64,000 nt of DNA from Bacteroidales bacterium (GCA_016935355.1 JAFGRC010000024.1:33050-97049); one strand, 5' to 3'. Counted from the stretch's first letter, positions 9,301-18,847 are shown. A program made the numbers and translations. Notes: generated from the sequence alone by a model not told the origin.

Positions 9301-9954
9301 TTATATGTCTATTATATTGTTCCGGATCGCAAACTTTATCATGTCGACCGATGTTTTCAGGTTGAGCTTCTGCATGATATGATTCTTATGAGTCTCGACG
9401 GTACGGACACTTAGAAACAGTTTGTCCGCTATTTCCTTGTTTGTAAGACTGCTGCCCCACAATCTCAGGATCTCGATTTCACGGACGCTGAGGTTGCTGA
9501 TATCAGCAGAACCATCATCACTTTTCAGTTTGTTTACATATTTGTTCAATAGCAAACTGGTAATGGACTTGCTGAAATAATCATGGCCGTTTCGCAAAGT
9601 ATAAATTGCTTCTATCAGCTCATTCCGTTCCGTCTCTTTGGAGAGAAAACCTTTCGCACCGGCCTTAATGATTTTCAGTACCGTTTCTTCGTCACTGTGG
9701 ACGGAAATGACCAGGATCATAACTTTCGGATGGGATATACCGACTTGCATCATCAGATTCAGCAGCTGAATTGAAAGAATATGCACATTTATGATCAGAA
9801 CATTGATCTTCAAAATCATGAGCTGATCCAAAAGCTTGTTTTTTGAATCAGTCTGGAGCATGATTTCCATATCTTTTACATTGTTCAGCAATGAGCTGAT
9901 GCCCTCCCGAACAAGCCTGTGCTCATCATAAACAGCCAGTGTAATATTCCCCAT
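9301..9954 (-). CDS. LuxR-type regulator with degenerate receiver domain
   Basis: The 217-residue protein has an N-terminal receiver fold (about 1-120) and a C-terminal LuxR/NarL helix-turn-helix (about 150-212: LSVREIEILRLWGSSLTNKEIADKL, then SVRTVETHKNHIMQKL). The position of the phospho-acceptor Asp, in the strand VLIINVHIL, is Asn56. The acidic pair near residues 10-11 (DE) and the conserved Lys (FLSKE) remain. It therefore probably does not accept phosphate in the usual way. It starts 6 bp after the stop of the 1527-residue protein upstream, so the two are almost certainly an operon. The target genes are unknown. Confidence 0.88.
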   Translation of the reverse strand: MGNITLAVYDEHRLVREGISSLLNNVKDMEIMLQTDSKNKLLDQLMILKINVLIINVHILSIQLLNLMMQVGISHPKVMILVISVHSDEETVLKIIKAGAKGFLSKETERNELIEAIYTLRNGHDYFSKSITSLLLNKYVNKLKSDDGSADISNLSVREIEILRLWGSSLTNKEIADKLFLSVRTVETHKNHIMQKLNLKTSVDMIKFAIRNNIIDI

Positions 9955-9960
9955 AACGCT

Positions 9961-12900
9961 TTAATTATAAATGACTGCAGATGTTTTTATTCTTCCGTCC
10001 ATATATACCAGCAGTGGTTTTTCGAAGCGGACATGTTTGAAATACCTGGTCTGGTGCACAATGTATTGTTCGTCCAGTATGTTCCATCTGATAAAGTCGT
10101 TCATGGATGTTTCCTGAATGGAAAAATACCCGATATTCATGGAAGTCAGATTGTGGAAAAAATGCGAACCCAATGACGAATCCAGCGGAAAATTTGCCAG
10201 GCTGACTTCAACGATAACCTTGGCGTTTGAGATCTGCGGCCATATGACGGGTATCCCGAGGAAAGGATCGCGCGTTCCCCATCTTCCGGGACCGATCAGG
10301 ATATATTGCTTGTTTTGCCGGATCATTTTGTTGTTCAGCTTGTCGATCTCAGCAACCATCTCCTGGGTTTTCAGCTTATCAAAATGTTTGATATCGATAA
10401 AGATCACATCCTGAATGTAATTGACTTCACCGTTACCCAAACTTGATCTCGTATACAATAACATTTGTGATCTGTCAAGTTTGTCAAAATCAATACTGAG
10501 ACTATAGTGGCTACCTATCAGCGGTTTGATCTGCAGCAGATAGAACGACGGAAGGTTGTTTTCCGTCCTGTTCAGATCAACCGCATATTCAATCTCAACC
10601 GGGGATCCCAGGGCCTCTTCCATAGTAATAAGCATATTATCAATTGTTTCCGCAAGAGGTATGTAATCATACTTCAATATATCGGCAAAATTCAGTATGC
10701 GCGGACCGGCATCCGATAAACCGGGTTCTATCCTGTCATTATCAGGATTATAGACCGAAACACAATGATTTAATGTCTGCTGTTTTTCTGCTTCACTGAT
10801 ATCAAGCAATAAAAGAGAAGCCAGTTCACCGTTTTTGACGTAGTCAAAATCATTCTTGGAACAATCAAGCGCATAGAACTTTACCTGTGAGGTATTGATC
10901 AGGTCCTTGGTCGTGAACATTTCAACATTCGGGTATTTTGGTGAAAACCTGTAGGAATTCCATCCTTCCATAACATAAGAACCCAAACCGAAAGCCACAA
11001 CCGCAAATCCTTCCTCCGGTTTCATATGGGCGACGGGATAATAATTAAATGATTGTGCAACTCCGCTCAGATGCGGGTAATAATAACTGTCGTATTGTGC
11101 GCCAACCAGTTCCTGCAGGACAATAGCCATTTTTTCTTCCTCAACCTTATGGTTTATGGATCTGAAGAAGTTCTTCGATTTCCCGGAAAAAACCGATGCG
11201 TATACCAGTTTTATGGCATTGACCAGACTTTTTAATACTGATTTTTTATTTCCCCTGTTGTTCGGCAGAATGTAAGTATCAAAAATACCTGCAAATGGCT
11301 GAGTGAGAGAATCTTCAGAAATACTTGATGAACGTACGGCAATCGGTTTCTCAACCTGATCCAGGAAAAACTCAAGCTTTTTAATCAGACTTTCAGAGAG
11401 ATCTGCCCGGATGAAATGATTTTTTAAGTCACCGAATTCCATTTCAGGATTGATAATAAAATCAAACAAATCATTTCTTTCAATAAAATCTTCAAATTCA
11501 TCCGTACCGACGATCGCCGTAACCGGGGCCCTTATGTTGATCCTCCCGTTCAGCGCTGAAAAGTCGAGGTTATTGACCAGTGCATTGATAAAGGCCAGCC
11601 CTCTTCCTTTCCCGCCAAACGATCCCGGGGATAACGACACGATGTTCTTTTCATCCAGCGTAGCCGTCTCATCAAAGTTCAATACCTTACCCTTCTTTTT
11701 TTCGTCTTTGTATTTTTTAATTGTATCAATAAATAATTTCTTTGATTCCACAACCTGCCGGATATCGTCAATTCTTAAAGGATTCAATGTTCTTGCCAGT
11801 TCGATCTCCCCTCTTGCCATGAGCCATAATGAAAACTGGTTTTCCGAAGCGTGCAGATAAAATGTCTCATCAGGGATGGCTTTGAGCAGTGATTCGAATT
11901 CTCTCATTGAGCTGGCAACTGCTATCGGCCTGCCTTCTTTATCCCTGAAAATAAAGTCGCCAAAGCCCAGATAAGCATTCAGGAAATTCTTCAGATCATT
12001 TAAAAGGGTTTCTGAATTTTTATTGATGAAACTGACATTCAGCTTCCCGGCCAGCTGCTCATTGCTTTTTTCGGATGACTGAAGAATAATGGGCAGGTTA
12101 AGAATATGAGATTTCATGTATTTGATAAACCGGATCCCCGCTTTTTTATCAGGCCTGCCATCTCTTTCAAATTCCACATCCGATATCACACAAAGCAAGA
12201 AATCCTTATACTTTTCAAAGATGCTCATCGCATCCTCATAATTCGTGGCATGTAATATTTTTGGCCTCGACCTCATTTTGCAAATCTTGTCAAGTTCATT
12301 TTTTTCCACTTCAGGCAATACCTGCTGTACCTGACCAAATACTATGGAATATAAAATGGGAAGGTATTTGGAATAGTACTGGGCAGAATCTTCGATCAGG
12401 AGAATAATCCTCACCAGACCTATTTTGGTGTCATTTTCAACATTTACCTGATCCTCTATCGATTTGACCATCGCAAAGAAGATCTGTGAATCGCCGGTCC
12501 ACATAAAAAGCTTATTAACCGAGCTGATGGTGGGAACCAGCTCTTCAAAATACTGTATGTTACTCTTCTGGTTCAGCAAAAGATATATCAGGAGATCCGG
12601 GCACTTTTCCCTGATCTGATCGCTCAACCTGACCGGAGTCTCCCGGTCCATTCCCACCATAATGATCACAAGATCAAAACGTGTATTGTCAAGCAGACCC
12701 ATAGCTTCCTCGGTTGTGGTAACACCCGTGATCCTCGGCAGGGAAAAAAGACTGTACTGGTATATGATTCCCATGAACTGCTCAAAGAAACTGCTTTCAT
12801 TTTCGAGCGTGAAGGCATCGTATAGGGTAGCGACAAAAAGTATCTCTTTCACCTTATACTTCATCATGTCAAGATATATATATTTCTCAATGGTTTGCTG

Positions 12901-14544
12901 ATTGAAGAAAAGCTGCAGGGGTCGTTTATTCCTGATCAGGGATTGCCGGTATTCGTCAGGTTTAAAGACCGGTACCGCGCTGAACTTTATCTTGTTGATA
13001 ATTTCCCTTCCCTTGTAATTATTCAGATAGCCGCTTATCAGTTTACCCAGATTGAATATCAGATTCCGTTCTTCTTTCATAAACGGACCTTCGTATGAAT
13101 CCGGAAATTCCTTCTGGTAGAATACTTCAATGATCCCCTTTTTGTTGTCAACAGTGATGAAATTCTCTTTCTGTACCCACATGGTTTCGGAAAAATTCCT
13201 GCTGACATAGGTTTTTCCTTCAAAGCGGATCCTTGCAGCGGTATATCCGGGATACTGCCATGATCCTGGTATAATTGAGACGATTTTTTGTAATGTTTCA
13301 TCGACGGGCCTGCTCATGGAAATGATCCGGGTGGTCTGATTAATAAGCTTCAGTTCCTTTAACCGTTCCCGGTTTTCATACAACAGGTTGTTAAAGACAT
13401 TCCTGATTGCCGAACCGGCAATCAGGCTTGCAATATTGATCAGCAGATCCCGCTCCTCCTTTAAAAATGGACCTTCATCAGCTTCAGGAAATTCCTTCAG
13501 ATAGAAAACCTCAATAATGCCTTTAAGCTTTTTGGGACTTTCAAAACTCTGACGCTGAACCCATAATGTTTCAATAAAATTTTTACTGGTAAAGATCCGG
13601 GAATCATATGTGATCCTGACAGCTGTATATTCGGGATATTGATAGGCTTCCGGCAGAATGGCACAAATGGTCTGCAATGATTCATCCACAGTCCTGCTCT
13701 CCCTGAGGATCAGTGAAGTCTGATTAAGTCCCCTTAATTCCTTTAATCTTTCAGCGTTCTTCTGGATCAGCTGCTCCAGTTCAATCTGGGAACCTGAATT
13801 TGAAATCAAAGAGGACAAGGTGTTGATGAGCATCAGTTCTTCCTTCAGGAAAGGACCTTCAAAGGCCACCGGGAATTCCTTCAGATAATAGATTTCAATA
13901 GTCCCGGTTTTCAACTTTGGTGTTTCGAATGTCTTGTTCAGCACCCAAGGTGTTTCCTTAAACTTTCTGCTTGTGAAGACCATGTCCCCGAATGTAATTC
14001 TGGCGGCTGTATACGCCGGATACTGAAAAGCTTCGGGAAGCAGCAGACAGATCTCCTGCAACGACTCTTCAAATGAAATGCCACGTTTCAGTATCTCTGC
14101 CGTTCTGTGTATGCTTGTCAATTCTTTGATCCTCTCGGTGTTTTCATGCAATATGCCGGCCAGTAAATAATTGGATATTTTACCCGAGATCAGGTCACCA
14201 ATATTTGCTATAAAACTGTTATCCTGTTTCAGCAACTCTTTGGCCGATATTTCATTTAATTTTCCCGAATGGTGGATTTCGATAATGCCCTTGATCTTAT
14301 CCGTTATGTCAAACAAATGCCTTTCAAGCCAGCGTGATGTCTTGAAATCTGCACTTCTGAATTCATGATGATCATATGAAATATAAACTGACAGTTTGTC
14401 GGGTTCAACATATGCCTCCCGGATGATATCACAAATCTGCTGTAAAGCCAGCTCTATCGATCCTGTTTCATTCAGCAGCTTCGCAGTCTTTGTTATGGCT
14501 GATAACCTTCGACCGGCAACCTCATAATCCAAATGTTCCGCCAT
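9961..14544 (-). CDS. Tandem sensor-repeat / receiver / PEP-synthase ATP-grasp fusion protein
   Basis: This protein has 1527 residues and several distinct regions. (1) Four tandem GAF-like repeats of about 130 residues lie at roughly 1-135, 136-265, 266-395 and 396-510. Each has ERLKEL, L..IC.ILPEA.QYP.YTA.RI, an IE(V/I).Y..EFP segment and EGPF(L/M)KEE; the first is the most divergent. (2) Two receiver-like regions follow. The one at about 565-690 is poor; the one at about 712-858 has LLIEDS (715-720), Asp789 and Lys842. (3) A PPDK/PEP-synthase N-terminal ATP-grasp domain begins about 970, with GGKGRG (977-982) and IAVRSSSISEDS (1068-1079). The phosphohistidine swivel and PEP-binding barrel of true PEP synthase are not visible, so normal PEP synthesis is unlikely. 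No histidine-kinase domain or membrane segment is present. It is operonic with the LuxR-type regulator behind it. Confidence 0.8.
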   Translation of the reverse strand: MAEHLDYEVAGRRLSAITKTAKLLNETGSIELALQQICDIIREAYVEPDKLSVYISYDHHEFRSADFKTSRWLERHLFDITDKIKGIIEIHHSGKLNEISAKELLKQDNSFIANIGDLISGKISNYLLAGILHENTERIKELTSIHRTAEILKRGISFEESLQEICLLLPEAFQYPAYTAARITFGDMVFTSRKFKETPWVLNKTFETPKLKTGTIEIYYLKEFPVAFEGPFLKEELMLINTLSSLISNSGSQIELEQLIQKNAERLKELRGLNQTSLILRESRTVDESLQTICAILPEAYQYPEYTAVRITYDSRIFTSKNFIETLWVQRQSFESPKKLKGIIEVFYLKEFPEADEGPFLKEERDLLINIASLIAGSAIRNVFNNLLYENRERLKELKLINQTTRIISMSRPVDETLQKIVSIIPGSWQYPGYTAARIRFEGKTYVSRNFSETMWVQKENFITVDNKKGIIEVFYQKEFPDSYEGPFMKEERNLIFNLGKLISGYLNNYKGREIINKIKFSAVPVFKPDEYRQSLIRNKRPLQLFFNQQTIEKYIYLDMMKYKVKEILFVATLYDAFTLENESSFFEQFMGIIYQYSLFSLPRITGVTTTEEAMGLLDNTRFDLVIIMVGMDRETPVRLSDQIREKCPDLLIYLLLNQKSNIQYFEELVPTISSVNKLFMWTGDSQIFFAMVKSIEDQVNVENDTKIGLVRIILLIEDSAQYYSKYLPILYSIVFGQVQQVLPEVEKNELDKICKMRSRPKILHATNYEDAMSIFEKYKDFLLCVISDVEFERDGRPDKKAGIRFIKYMKSHILNLPIILQSSEKSNEQLAGKLNVSFINKNSETLLNDLKNFLNAYLGFGDFIFRDKEGRPIAVASSMREFESLLKAIPDETFYLHASENQFSLWLMARGEIELARTLNPLRIDDIRQVVESKKLFIDTIKKYKDEKKKGKVLNFDETATLDEKNIVSLSPGSFGGKGRGLAFINALVNNLDFSALNGRINIRAPVTAIVGTDEFEDFIERNDLFDFIINPEMEFGDLKNHFIRADLSESLIKKLEFFLDQVEKPIAVRSSSISEDSLTQPFAGIFDTYILPNNRGNKKSVLKSLVNAIKLVYASVFSGKSKNFFRSINHKVEEEKMAIVLQELVGAQYDSYYYPHLSGVAQSFNYYPVAHMKPEEGFAVVAFGLGSYVMEGWNSYRFSPKYPNVEMFTTKDLINTSQVKFYALDCSKNDFDYVKNGELASLLLLDISEAEKQQTLNHCVSVYNPDNDRIEPGLSDAGPRILNFADILKYDYIPLAETIDNMLITMEEALGSPVEIEYAVDLNRTENNLPSFYLLQIKPLIGSHYSLSIDFDKLDRSQMLLYTRSSLGNGEVNYIQDVIFIDIKHFDKLKTQEMVAEIDKLNNKMIRQNKQYILIGPGRWGTRDPFLGIPVIWPQISNAKVIVEVSLANFPLDSSLGSHFFHNLTSMNIGYFSIQETSMNDFIRWNILDEQYIVHQTRYFKHVRFEKPLLVYMDGRIKTSAVIYN

Positions 14545-14567
14545 TGATATGTTTTTTAATCAATATC

Positions 14568-14575
14568 CAAAATTA
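14568..14575 (-). promoter_or_regulatory. -7 promoter element for the 1527-residue protein
   Basis: On the reverse strand this reads TAATTTTG, an exact match to TAnnTTTG, 24 bp before the ATG at 14544. The position suits a short leader. Confidence 0.5.
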
Positions 14576-14730
14576 CAAAACTGTCGGATATATTTTGTCA
14601 TCCAGAGGATCAGAGAAACATCTCTTAAAGCAAAAAATGGGATGAGTGCACTCCGGGGTAAGGTTTAGTGCTGATGAAATGCAACGAGCAGCTTATGAAA
14701 CCGAAAATTTCAAAAAGGATGTTGATTCCG

Positions 14731-16203
14731 TCAGATCCCGGATAAGTACCTGTGTATTGCAAATGCGGCCTTTCTTCCATCTCCCATGGCAGCAATAACA
14801 GTGGCACCACCCCTTACGATATCACCTCCTGCATAAAATCCTTCAACATTTGCTTTCATCAGTTCTCCGCAAACTTCAATAGTACCGGAAGGAGTGACCT
14901 TAAGTTCGGGCATGTGCATTGATATTAAAGGATTGGGGGAAACCCCGATGCTGACAATTACCATATCTGCCTGGAGAGAATATTCCGAATCTTTGAGCGG
15001 TACCGGTCTGCACCGTCCCGATGCATCGGGCTCACCCAATTCCATTCTGCGAAGTTTAATCCTGTTCACCCTTCCGTTTTCATCTGCAAGATATTCAACC
15101 GGTTCATTCAGGTTTAAAAATTCGACTCCCTCTTCCATGGCGTGCTTGATCTCTTCTTTTCTTGCAGGCATTTCATTAAAAGACCTCCGGTAGATGATCA
15201 TTGCCCGTTCAGCACCCAGCCTTTTTGCCGTTCGAACGGAATCCATGGCTGTATTTCCTCCGCCGATCACGGCTACATTTCTTCCATAAAACACAGGAGT
15301 GTCATAATCCTGTTTTGCTGCGCCCATCAGATTGATCCTTGTGAGATATTCATTGGCAGACATGATGCCAACGTGATTTTCTCCGGGAATGTTCATAAAC
15401 TTTGGTAATCCGGCACCACTGCCGATAAAGAAAGCTTTATAACCCGACTCTTTCAGATCATCATGCGACAATGTTTTACCGATGATGATATTTGTGTAGA
15501 ACTTAACGCCTATCTTTTTCAGGTTGTCGATCTCAAATTCTATGATATGATTCGGCAGCCTGAATTCAGGTATGCCATAACGCAACACTCCTCCCAGTTC
15601 GTGCAATGCTTCATAGACCGATACCTGATACCCGTAACGGGCAAGGTCACCTGCTGCTGCAATACCTGCGGGGCCCGATCCGACCACAGCCACTTTTACC
15701 TGTGATATTTTCCCGATTTCAGGAATATAAGTTGTACCGGATTCTCTTTCGTAATCTGCAACAAACCTTTCGAGATAACCGATTGCAACAGGTTCTTTAT
15801 TCAGCTTATCAAAATAAATGCAATTCTTCTCACACTGAACCTCCTGCGGACAAACACGGCCGCAAATTGCAGGGAAAAGATTGCTTTGTTTGATGACCTG
15901 TGCAGATTTTAAAAAATCACCGGCCTCAATGTACTTTATGAATGTTGGTATATCAACACCGACCGGACAACCCTGTATGCAGGGCGGATTGGCACAATCC
16001 AGGCAACGCTGCGCCTCCTTTACGGCCTCAAAGACTGACAAACCCTTATTCACCTCGGTATTGCCCTTCAATCTTTCAATAGGATCTTCCATGGGCATCA
16101 CGACCCTTTTGATCGCCATTCTTTCCTTTGCTGTCATCGATTTGCGCAGTTCTTTGCGCCACTCATCTCTTATCATAACAGGCTCAATGCTTAATTCCTT
16201 CAT
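14731..16203 (-). CDS. nfnB: NADPH-binding subunit of NfnAB / GltA-like oxidoreductase
   Basis: The protein has 490 residues from ATG 16203. A TTG at 16221 would overlap the upstream gene by 11 bp and is less likely. The N-terminal iron-sulfur region has CLDCANPPCIQGCP and CGRVCPQEVQCEKNC, the two [4Fe-4S] sites. Then come an FAD motif (VGSGPAGIAAAGDLARYG) and an NADP motif (VIGGGNTAMDSVRTAKRLGA). Alone, this family is annotated as the small subunit of glutamate synthase. Its partner 7 bp upstream is the FAD/[2Fe-2S] protein NfnA, and the pair defines NADH-dependent ferredoxin:NADP oxidoreductase, which bifurcates electrons in anaerobes. A SudAB-type sulfide reductase is an alternative reading. 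Confidence 0.88.
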   Translation of the reverse strand: MKELSIEPVMIRDEWRKELRKSMTAKERMAIKRVVMPMEDPIERLKGNTEVNKGLSVFEAVKEAQRCLDCANPPCIQGCPVGVDIPTFIKYIEAGDFLKSAQVIKQSNLFPAICGRVCPQEVQCEKNCIYFDKLNKEPVAIGYLERFVADYERESGTTYIPEIGKISQVKVAVVGSGPAGIAAAGDLARYGYQVSVYEALHELGGVLRYGIPEFRLPNHIIEFEIDNLKKIGVKFYTNIIIGKTLSHDDLKESGYKAFFIGSGAGLPKFMNIPGENHVGIMSANEYLTRINLMGAAKQDYDTPVFYGRNVAVIGGGNTAMDSVRTAKRLGAERAMIIYRRSFNEMPARKEEIKHAMEEGVEFLNLNEPVEYLADENGRVNRIKLRRMELGEPDASGRCRPVPLKDSEYSLQADMVIVSIGVSPNPLISMHMPELKVTPSGTIEVCGELMKANVEGFYAGGDIVRGGATVIAAMGDGRKAAFAIHRYLSGI

Positions 16204-16210
16204 ATTGATA

Positions 16211-17044
16211 TCAATTGGCAACCTTTCCTTTCAGAAACTCCCCGTAATTATATTTCTCTTCTTTTTTGTATCCGGCGAGCCGGATAAGCAATTCATCAAA
16301 ATCGACTTCATGAGCATTGAACTCAGGTCCGTCAATACATGCGAATTTTCTTTGTCCTGCCACGGTAACCCTGCATGCCCCGCACATCCCCGTCCCATCT
16401 ATCATAATTGTATTCAGACTGGCAATTGTGGGAATGTTGTACTTTTTCGTAAGCAAGCTGGTGTATTTCATCATAATGGCCGGACCAATGGTAACCGCCT
16501 TATGAATTGTTTCTCGCCGGATGATTTGCTCCATCCCTTCCGTGATCAGTCCTTTCATGCCCTGACTGCCATCATCCGTCATCACCAGTAATTCATCGGA
16601 AAAAGCACGCATCTCTTTTTCGAGTATAACCAGCTCTTTTGTCCGGGCAGCCAATACCGTTACAATACGGTTGCCTGCTTCGTGAAATGCCTCAGCGATG
16701 GGTAAAAGCGGTGCTATTCCAACCCCGCCACCGGCACACAGTACGGTCCCGACTTTTTCAATGTGTGTGGGACGGCCCAGGGGACCGACAACATCGGTTA
16801 CCGTTTCTCCGACTTTCAGACTCGCAATTTTATGACTGCTGACACCAACAATCTGTACAATCAGCGAAATGGTTCCCTTCTCTGCATCCGATCCGGTTAT
16901 TGTCAGCGGAATCCGTTCACCCTTCCGTCCTATTTTCACAATCACAAAATTTCCGGGTTGTCTTTTTCTGGAAATCAGTGGCGCTTCAATTTCAAACCTG
17001 ACAACATTCTTTCCAAGGTTTTCTTTTGCAATAACCTTATTCAT
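16211..17044 (-). CDS. nfnA: NfnA-type FAD/NAD-binding, [2Fe-2S] subunit
   Basis: The protein has 277 residues from ATG 17044, which matches the usual family start (MNKVIAKENLGKNVVRFEIE). A GTG at 17077 adds 11 residues and is not preferred. A ferredoxin-reductase FAD domain (about 1-95) is followed by an NAD domain with CAGGGVGIAPLLPIAEA. A C-terminal [2Fe-2S] site has DGTGMCGACRVTV and, later, FACIDGPEF. It pairs with the gene downstream to form NfnAB, interconverting NADH, NADPH and reduced ferredoxin. Three ACGTAA-type boxes upstream suggest specific transcriptional control. Confidence 0.88.
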   Translation of the reverse strand: MNKVIAKENLGKNVVRFEIEAPLISRKRQPGNFVIVKIGRKGERIPLTITGSDAEKGTISLIVQIVGVSSHKIASLKVGETVTDVVGPLGRPTHIEKVGTVLCAGGGVGIAPLLPIAEAFHEAGNRIVTVLAARTKELVILEKEMRAFSDELLVMTDDGSQGMKGLITEGMEQIIRRETIHKAVTIGPAIMMKYTSLLTKKYNIPTIASLNTIMIDGTGMCGACRVTVAGQRKFACIDGPEFNAHEVDFDELLIRLAGYKKEEKYNYGEFLKGKVAN

Positions 17045-17102
17045 GCCCTTTTTCGTATGAAAATAATGTATCTTCACTAAACAAATAAAAGACTAATAAA
17101 TA

Positions 17103-17132
17103 TTACGTATTTCCTCTACGTAAATGACGTAA
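17103..17132. promoter_or_regulatory. Triple ACGTAA box upstream of nfnAB
   Basis: TTACGTA (17103-17109) and TACGTAA (17117-17123) form a perfect 7-bp inverted repeat with a 7-bp spacer, and GACGTAA (17126-17132) adds a third box 9 bp on. It lies 59-88 bp before the nfnA ATG and faces the mla operon on the other side. It looks like a regulator site; which regulator is unknown. Confidence 0.5.
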
Positions 17133-17216
17133 CGGATTTTCTCACGCGTTTTCCGTTTTCAGGTACTGACCGTGTATTAATTCCGCCCTTTAATCTTTTA
17201 TTCACCAAATTGAATT

Positions 17217-17250
17217 TGTAAATTTACATGAGATGCAAACTGCAAAGGTA
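17217..17250. promoter_or_regulatory. Palindrome and possible reverse-strand promoter between nfnA and mlaE
   Basis: TGTAAATTTACA at 17217-17228 is a perfect 12-bp palindrome. CAAAGGTA at 17243-17250 reads TACCTTTG on the reverse strand, matching TAnnTTTG, and could drive nfnAB with a leader of about 190 bases. Both lie just before mlaE, so either divergent gene could be served. Confidence 0.35.
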
Positions 17251-17276
17251 ATCAAATATACTATTTGCATATTGCT

Positions 17277-18101
17277 ATGATGTTGCTGAAACAAAACATG
17301 CGACAAATGAATGGCACCAGTCATAAAGGTTTTCTGCCATATCAGCCGGTCCGTGAAATTTTTAAAGAAATTGGGGCTATTGCATCGTTTTCTACAACAG
17401 TAACCAGGCAACTCTTTAAAAGGCCTCTGGAACTCCCGGAATTATTAAGGCAGTCCTATTACCTGGGATACAAAGCCCTGCCGCTGGTACTGATCACGGG
17501 ATTCATCCTGGGTATGGTATTGACTATACAGATGAGACCCCTGCTGGTGGATTTTGGGGCTGAATCAGAATTGCCCGGATTGGTTACCATTTCTATTGTC
17601 CGTGAGATCGGACCCGTTATAATCGCCCTGATCTGTGCGGGGAAAATTGCCTCGGGAATAGGCGCGGAACTGGGTTCCATGCGCGTCACAGAGCAAATTG
17701 ACGCCATGGAAGTATCAGGGACAAATCCTTTGAAGTTCCTTGTGGCAACACGTGTTTTATCAACCACATTCATGGTTCCCCTGCTTGTTATTGTTGCCGA
17801 CTTTATTTCCCTGATCGGATCTTACACTGCCATGAACATTCACAGCAATATATCCCTCTCACTGTACCTGTCACTTTCCTTTGATGATCTTACCTTTCTG
17901 GACGTGATCCCGGCTACGGTAAAAACTGTTGTGTTTGGTTTTATCATAGGTATTGTGGGCAGTTATAAAGGCTATCATGCAGAAATGGGTACCGAATCGG
18001 TCGGAATAGCAGCCAATTCAGCTGTGGTAACCGCCTCCCTGTCTATTTTTGTGATCGACCTGCTTGCTGTACAAATCACGGATCTGATTTCCATTCTGTA
18101 A
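17277..18101 (+). CDS. mlaE: MlaE-family ABC transporter permease
   Basis: This protein has 274 residues from ATG 17277; a TTG at 17265 is also in frame. It has five to six hydrophobic segments and the conserved MlaE signature VREIGPVIIALICAGKIASGIGAELGSM (split across residues about 113-140), then TEQIDAMEVSGTNP. In Gram-negative bacteria MlaE is the inner-membrane permease of a phospholipid transport system that maintains outer-membrane asymmetry. The ATPase and MCE-domain genes follow directly, giving a three-gene mlaEFD operon. No mlaB or mlaC gene lies nearby, as is common in Bacteroidota. Confidence 0.93.
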   Translation: MMLLKQNMRQMNGTSHKGFLPYQPVREIFKEIGAIASFSTTVTRQLFKRPLELPELLRQSYYLGYKALPLVLITGFILGMVLTIQMRPLLVDFGAESELPGLVTISIVREIGPVIIALICAGKIASGIGAELGSMRVTEQIDAMEVSGTNPLKFLVATRVLSTTFMVPLLVIVADFISLIGSYTAMNIHSNISLSLYLSLSFDDLTFLDVIPATVKTVVFGFIIGIVGSYKGYHAEMGTESVGIAANSAVVTASLSIFVIDLLAVQITDLISIL

Positions 18102-18104
18102 CAT

Positions 18105-18836
18105 ATGGAAAAATTAATTGAAATACAGGACTTACGAAAGTCATTTGCGGGCAGAGAAGTATTAAAGGGCATTGACCTTACATTGAAAAGGGGTGAAAAT
18201 GTTGTGTTGCTGGGCAGGTCGGGTATCGGAAAAACGGTGCTGATAAAGTGTATTGTCGGTTTGGTCATACCGGACTCAGGTATCATTAAAGTGTTTGGTG
18301 AAAACATAAAAGGCCTGAACGGCGAAGGATTTAATGAGTTGCGAAAGAAAGTCGGCTTTTTATTCCAGGGTGGTGCTGTGTATGATTCCATGACGGTCCG
18401 TGAGAACCTTGAGTTCCCGGTCCGGAGAAACCTCATGATCAAAAAAAATCAGGGTGAGATCGAAGAAATGGTAAAAAAGGCACTGGGCAATGTCGGTCTG
18501 CTTGATGCGATCGACAAAATGCCCTCCGAGCTGTCAGGCGGTATGCGAAAACGTTTGGGACTGGCCAGGACCTTAATTCTGAATCCGGAGATCATACTCT
18601 ACGATGAACCGACGACGGGACTGGATCCGATTACTTCAAAAGAAATTATTGAGCTGATCCTGAAAATTCAGGAGAAGTACAATACCTCTTCGATTATCAT
18701 CACACATGATATGCATTGTATCAGATCAACAGCAAACCAAATCCTGCTGATCAAAAACGGTATCATTTACGCGGAAGGTACTTTGAGCGACTTTATGAAC
18801 AGTCAGGATAAAGAAATTAAATCGTATTTTTCTTAA
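18105..18836 (+). CDS. mlaF: MlaF-type ABC transporter ATPase
   Basis: This 243-residue ATPase has Walker A GRSGIGKTVLIK (about 37-48), signature LSGGMRKRLGLARTL and Walker B IILYDEPTTGLDP, with switch His in ITHDM. The Walker A Gly-Arg-Ser-Gly-Ile-Gly-Lys form and SGGM signature are typical of MlaF. It begins 3 bp after mlaE and powers lipid movement with MlaE and the MCE protein. Confidence 0.93.
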   Translation: MEKLIEIQDLRKSFAGREVLKGIDLTLKRGENVVLLGRSGIGKTVLIKCIVGLVIPDSGIIKVFGENIKGLNGEGFNELRKKVGFLFQGGAVYDSMTVRENLEFPVRRNLMIKKNQGEIEEMVKKALGNVGLLDAIDKMPSELSGGMRKRLGLARTLILNPEIILYDEPTTGLDPITSKEIIELILKIQEKYNTSSIIITHDMHCIRSTANQILLIKNGIIYAEGTLSDFMNSQDKEIKSYFS

Positions 18837-18847
18837 AAAAACCTGTC

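Noticed and set aside
15881-16591. 236-codon forward frame antisense to the nfnAB genes
   Set aside because: Both reverse-strand genes here have firm cofactor motifs, so this is a shadow frame.
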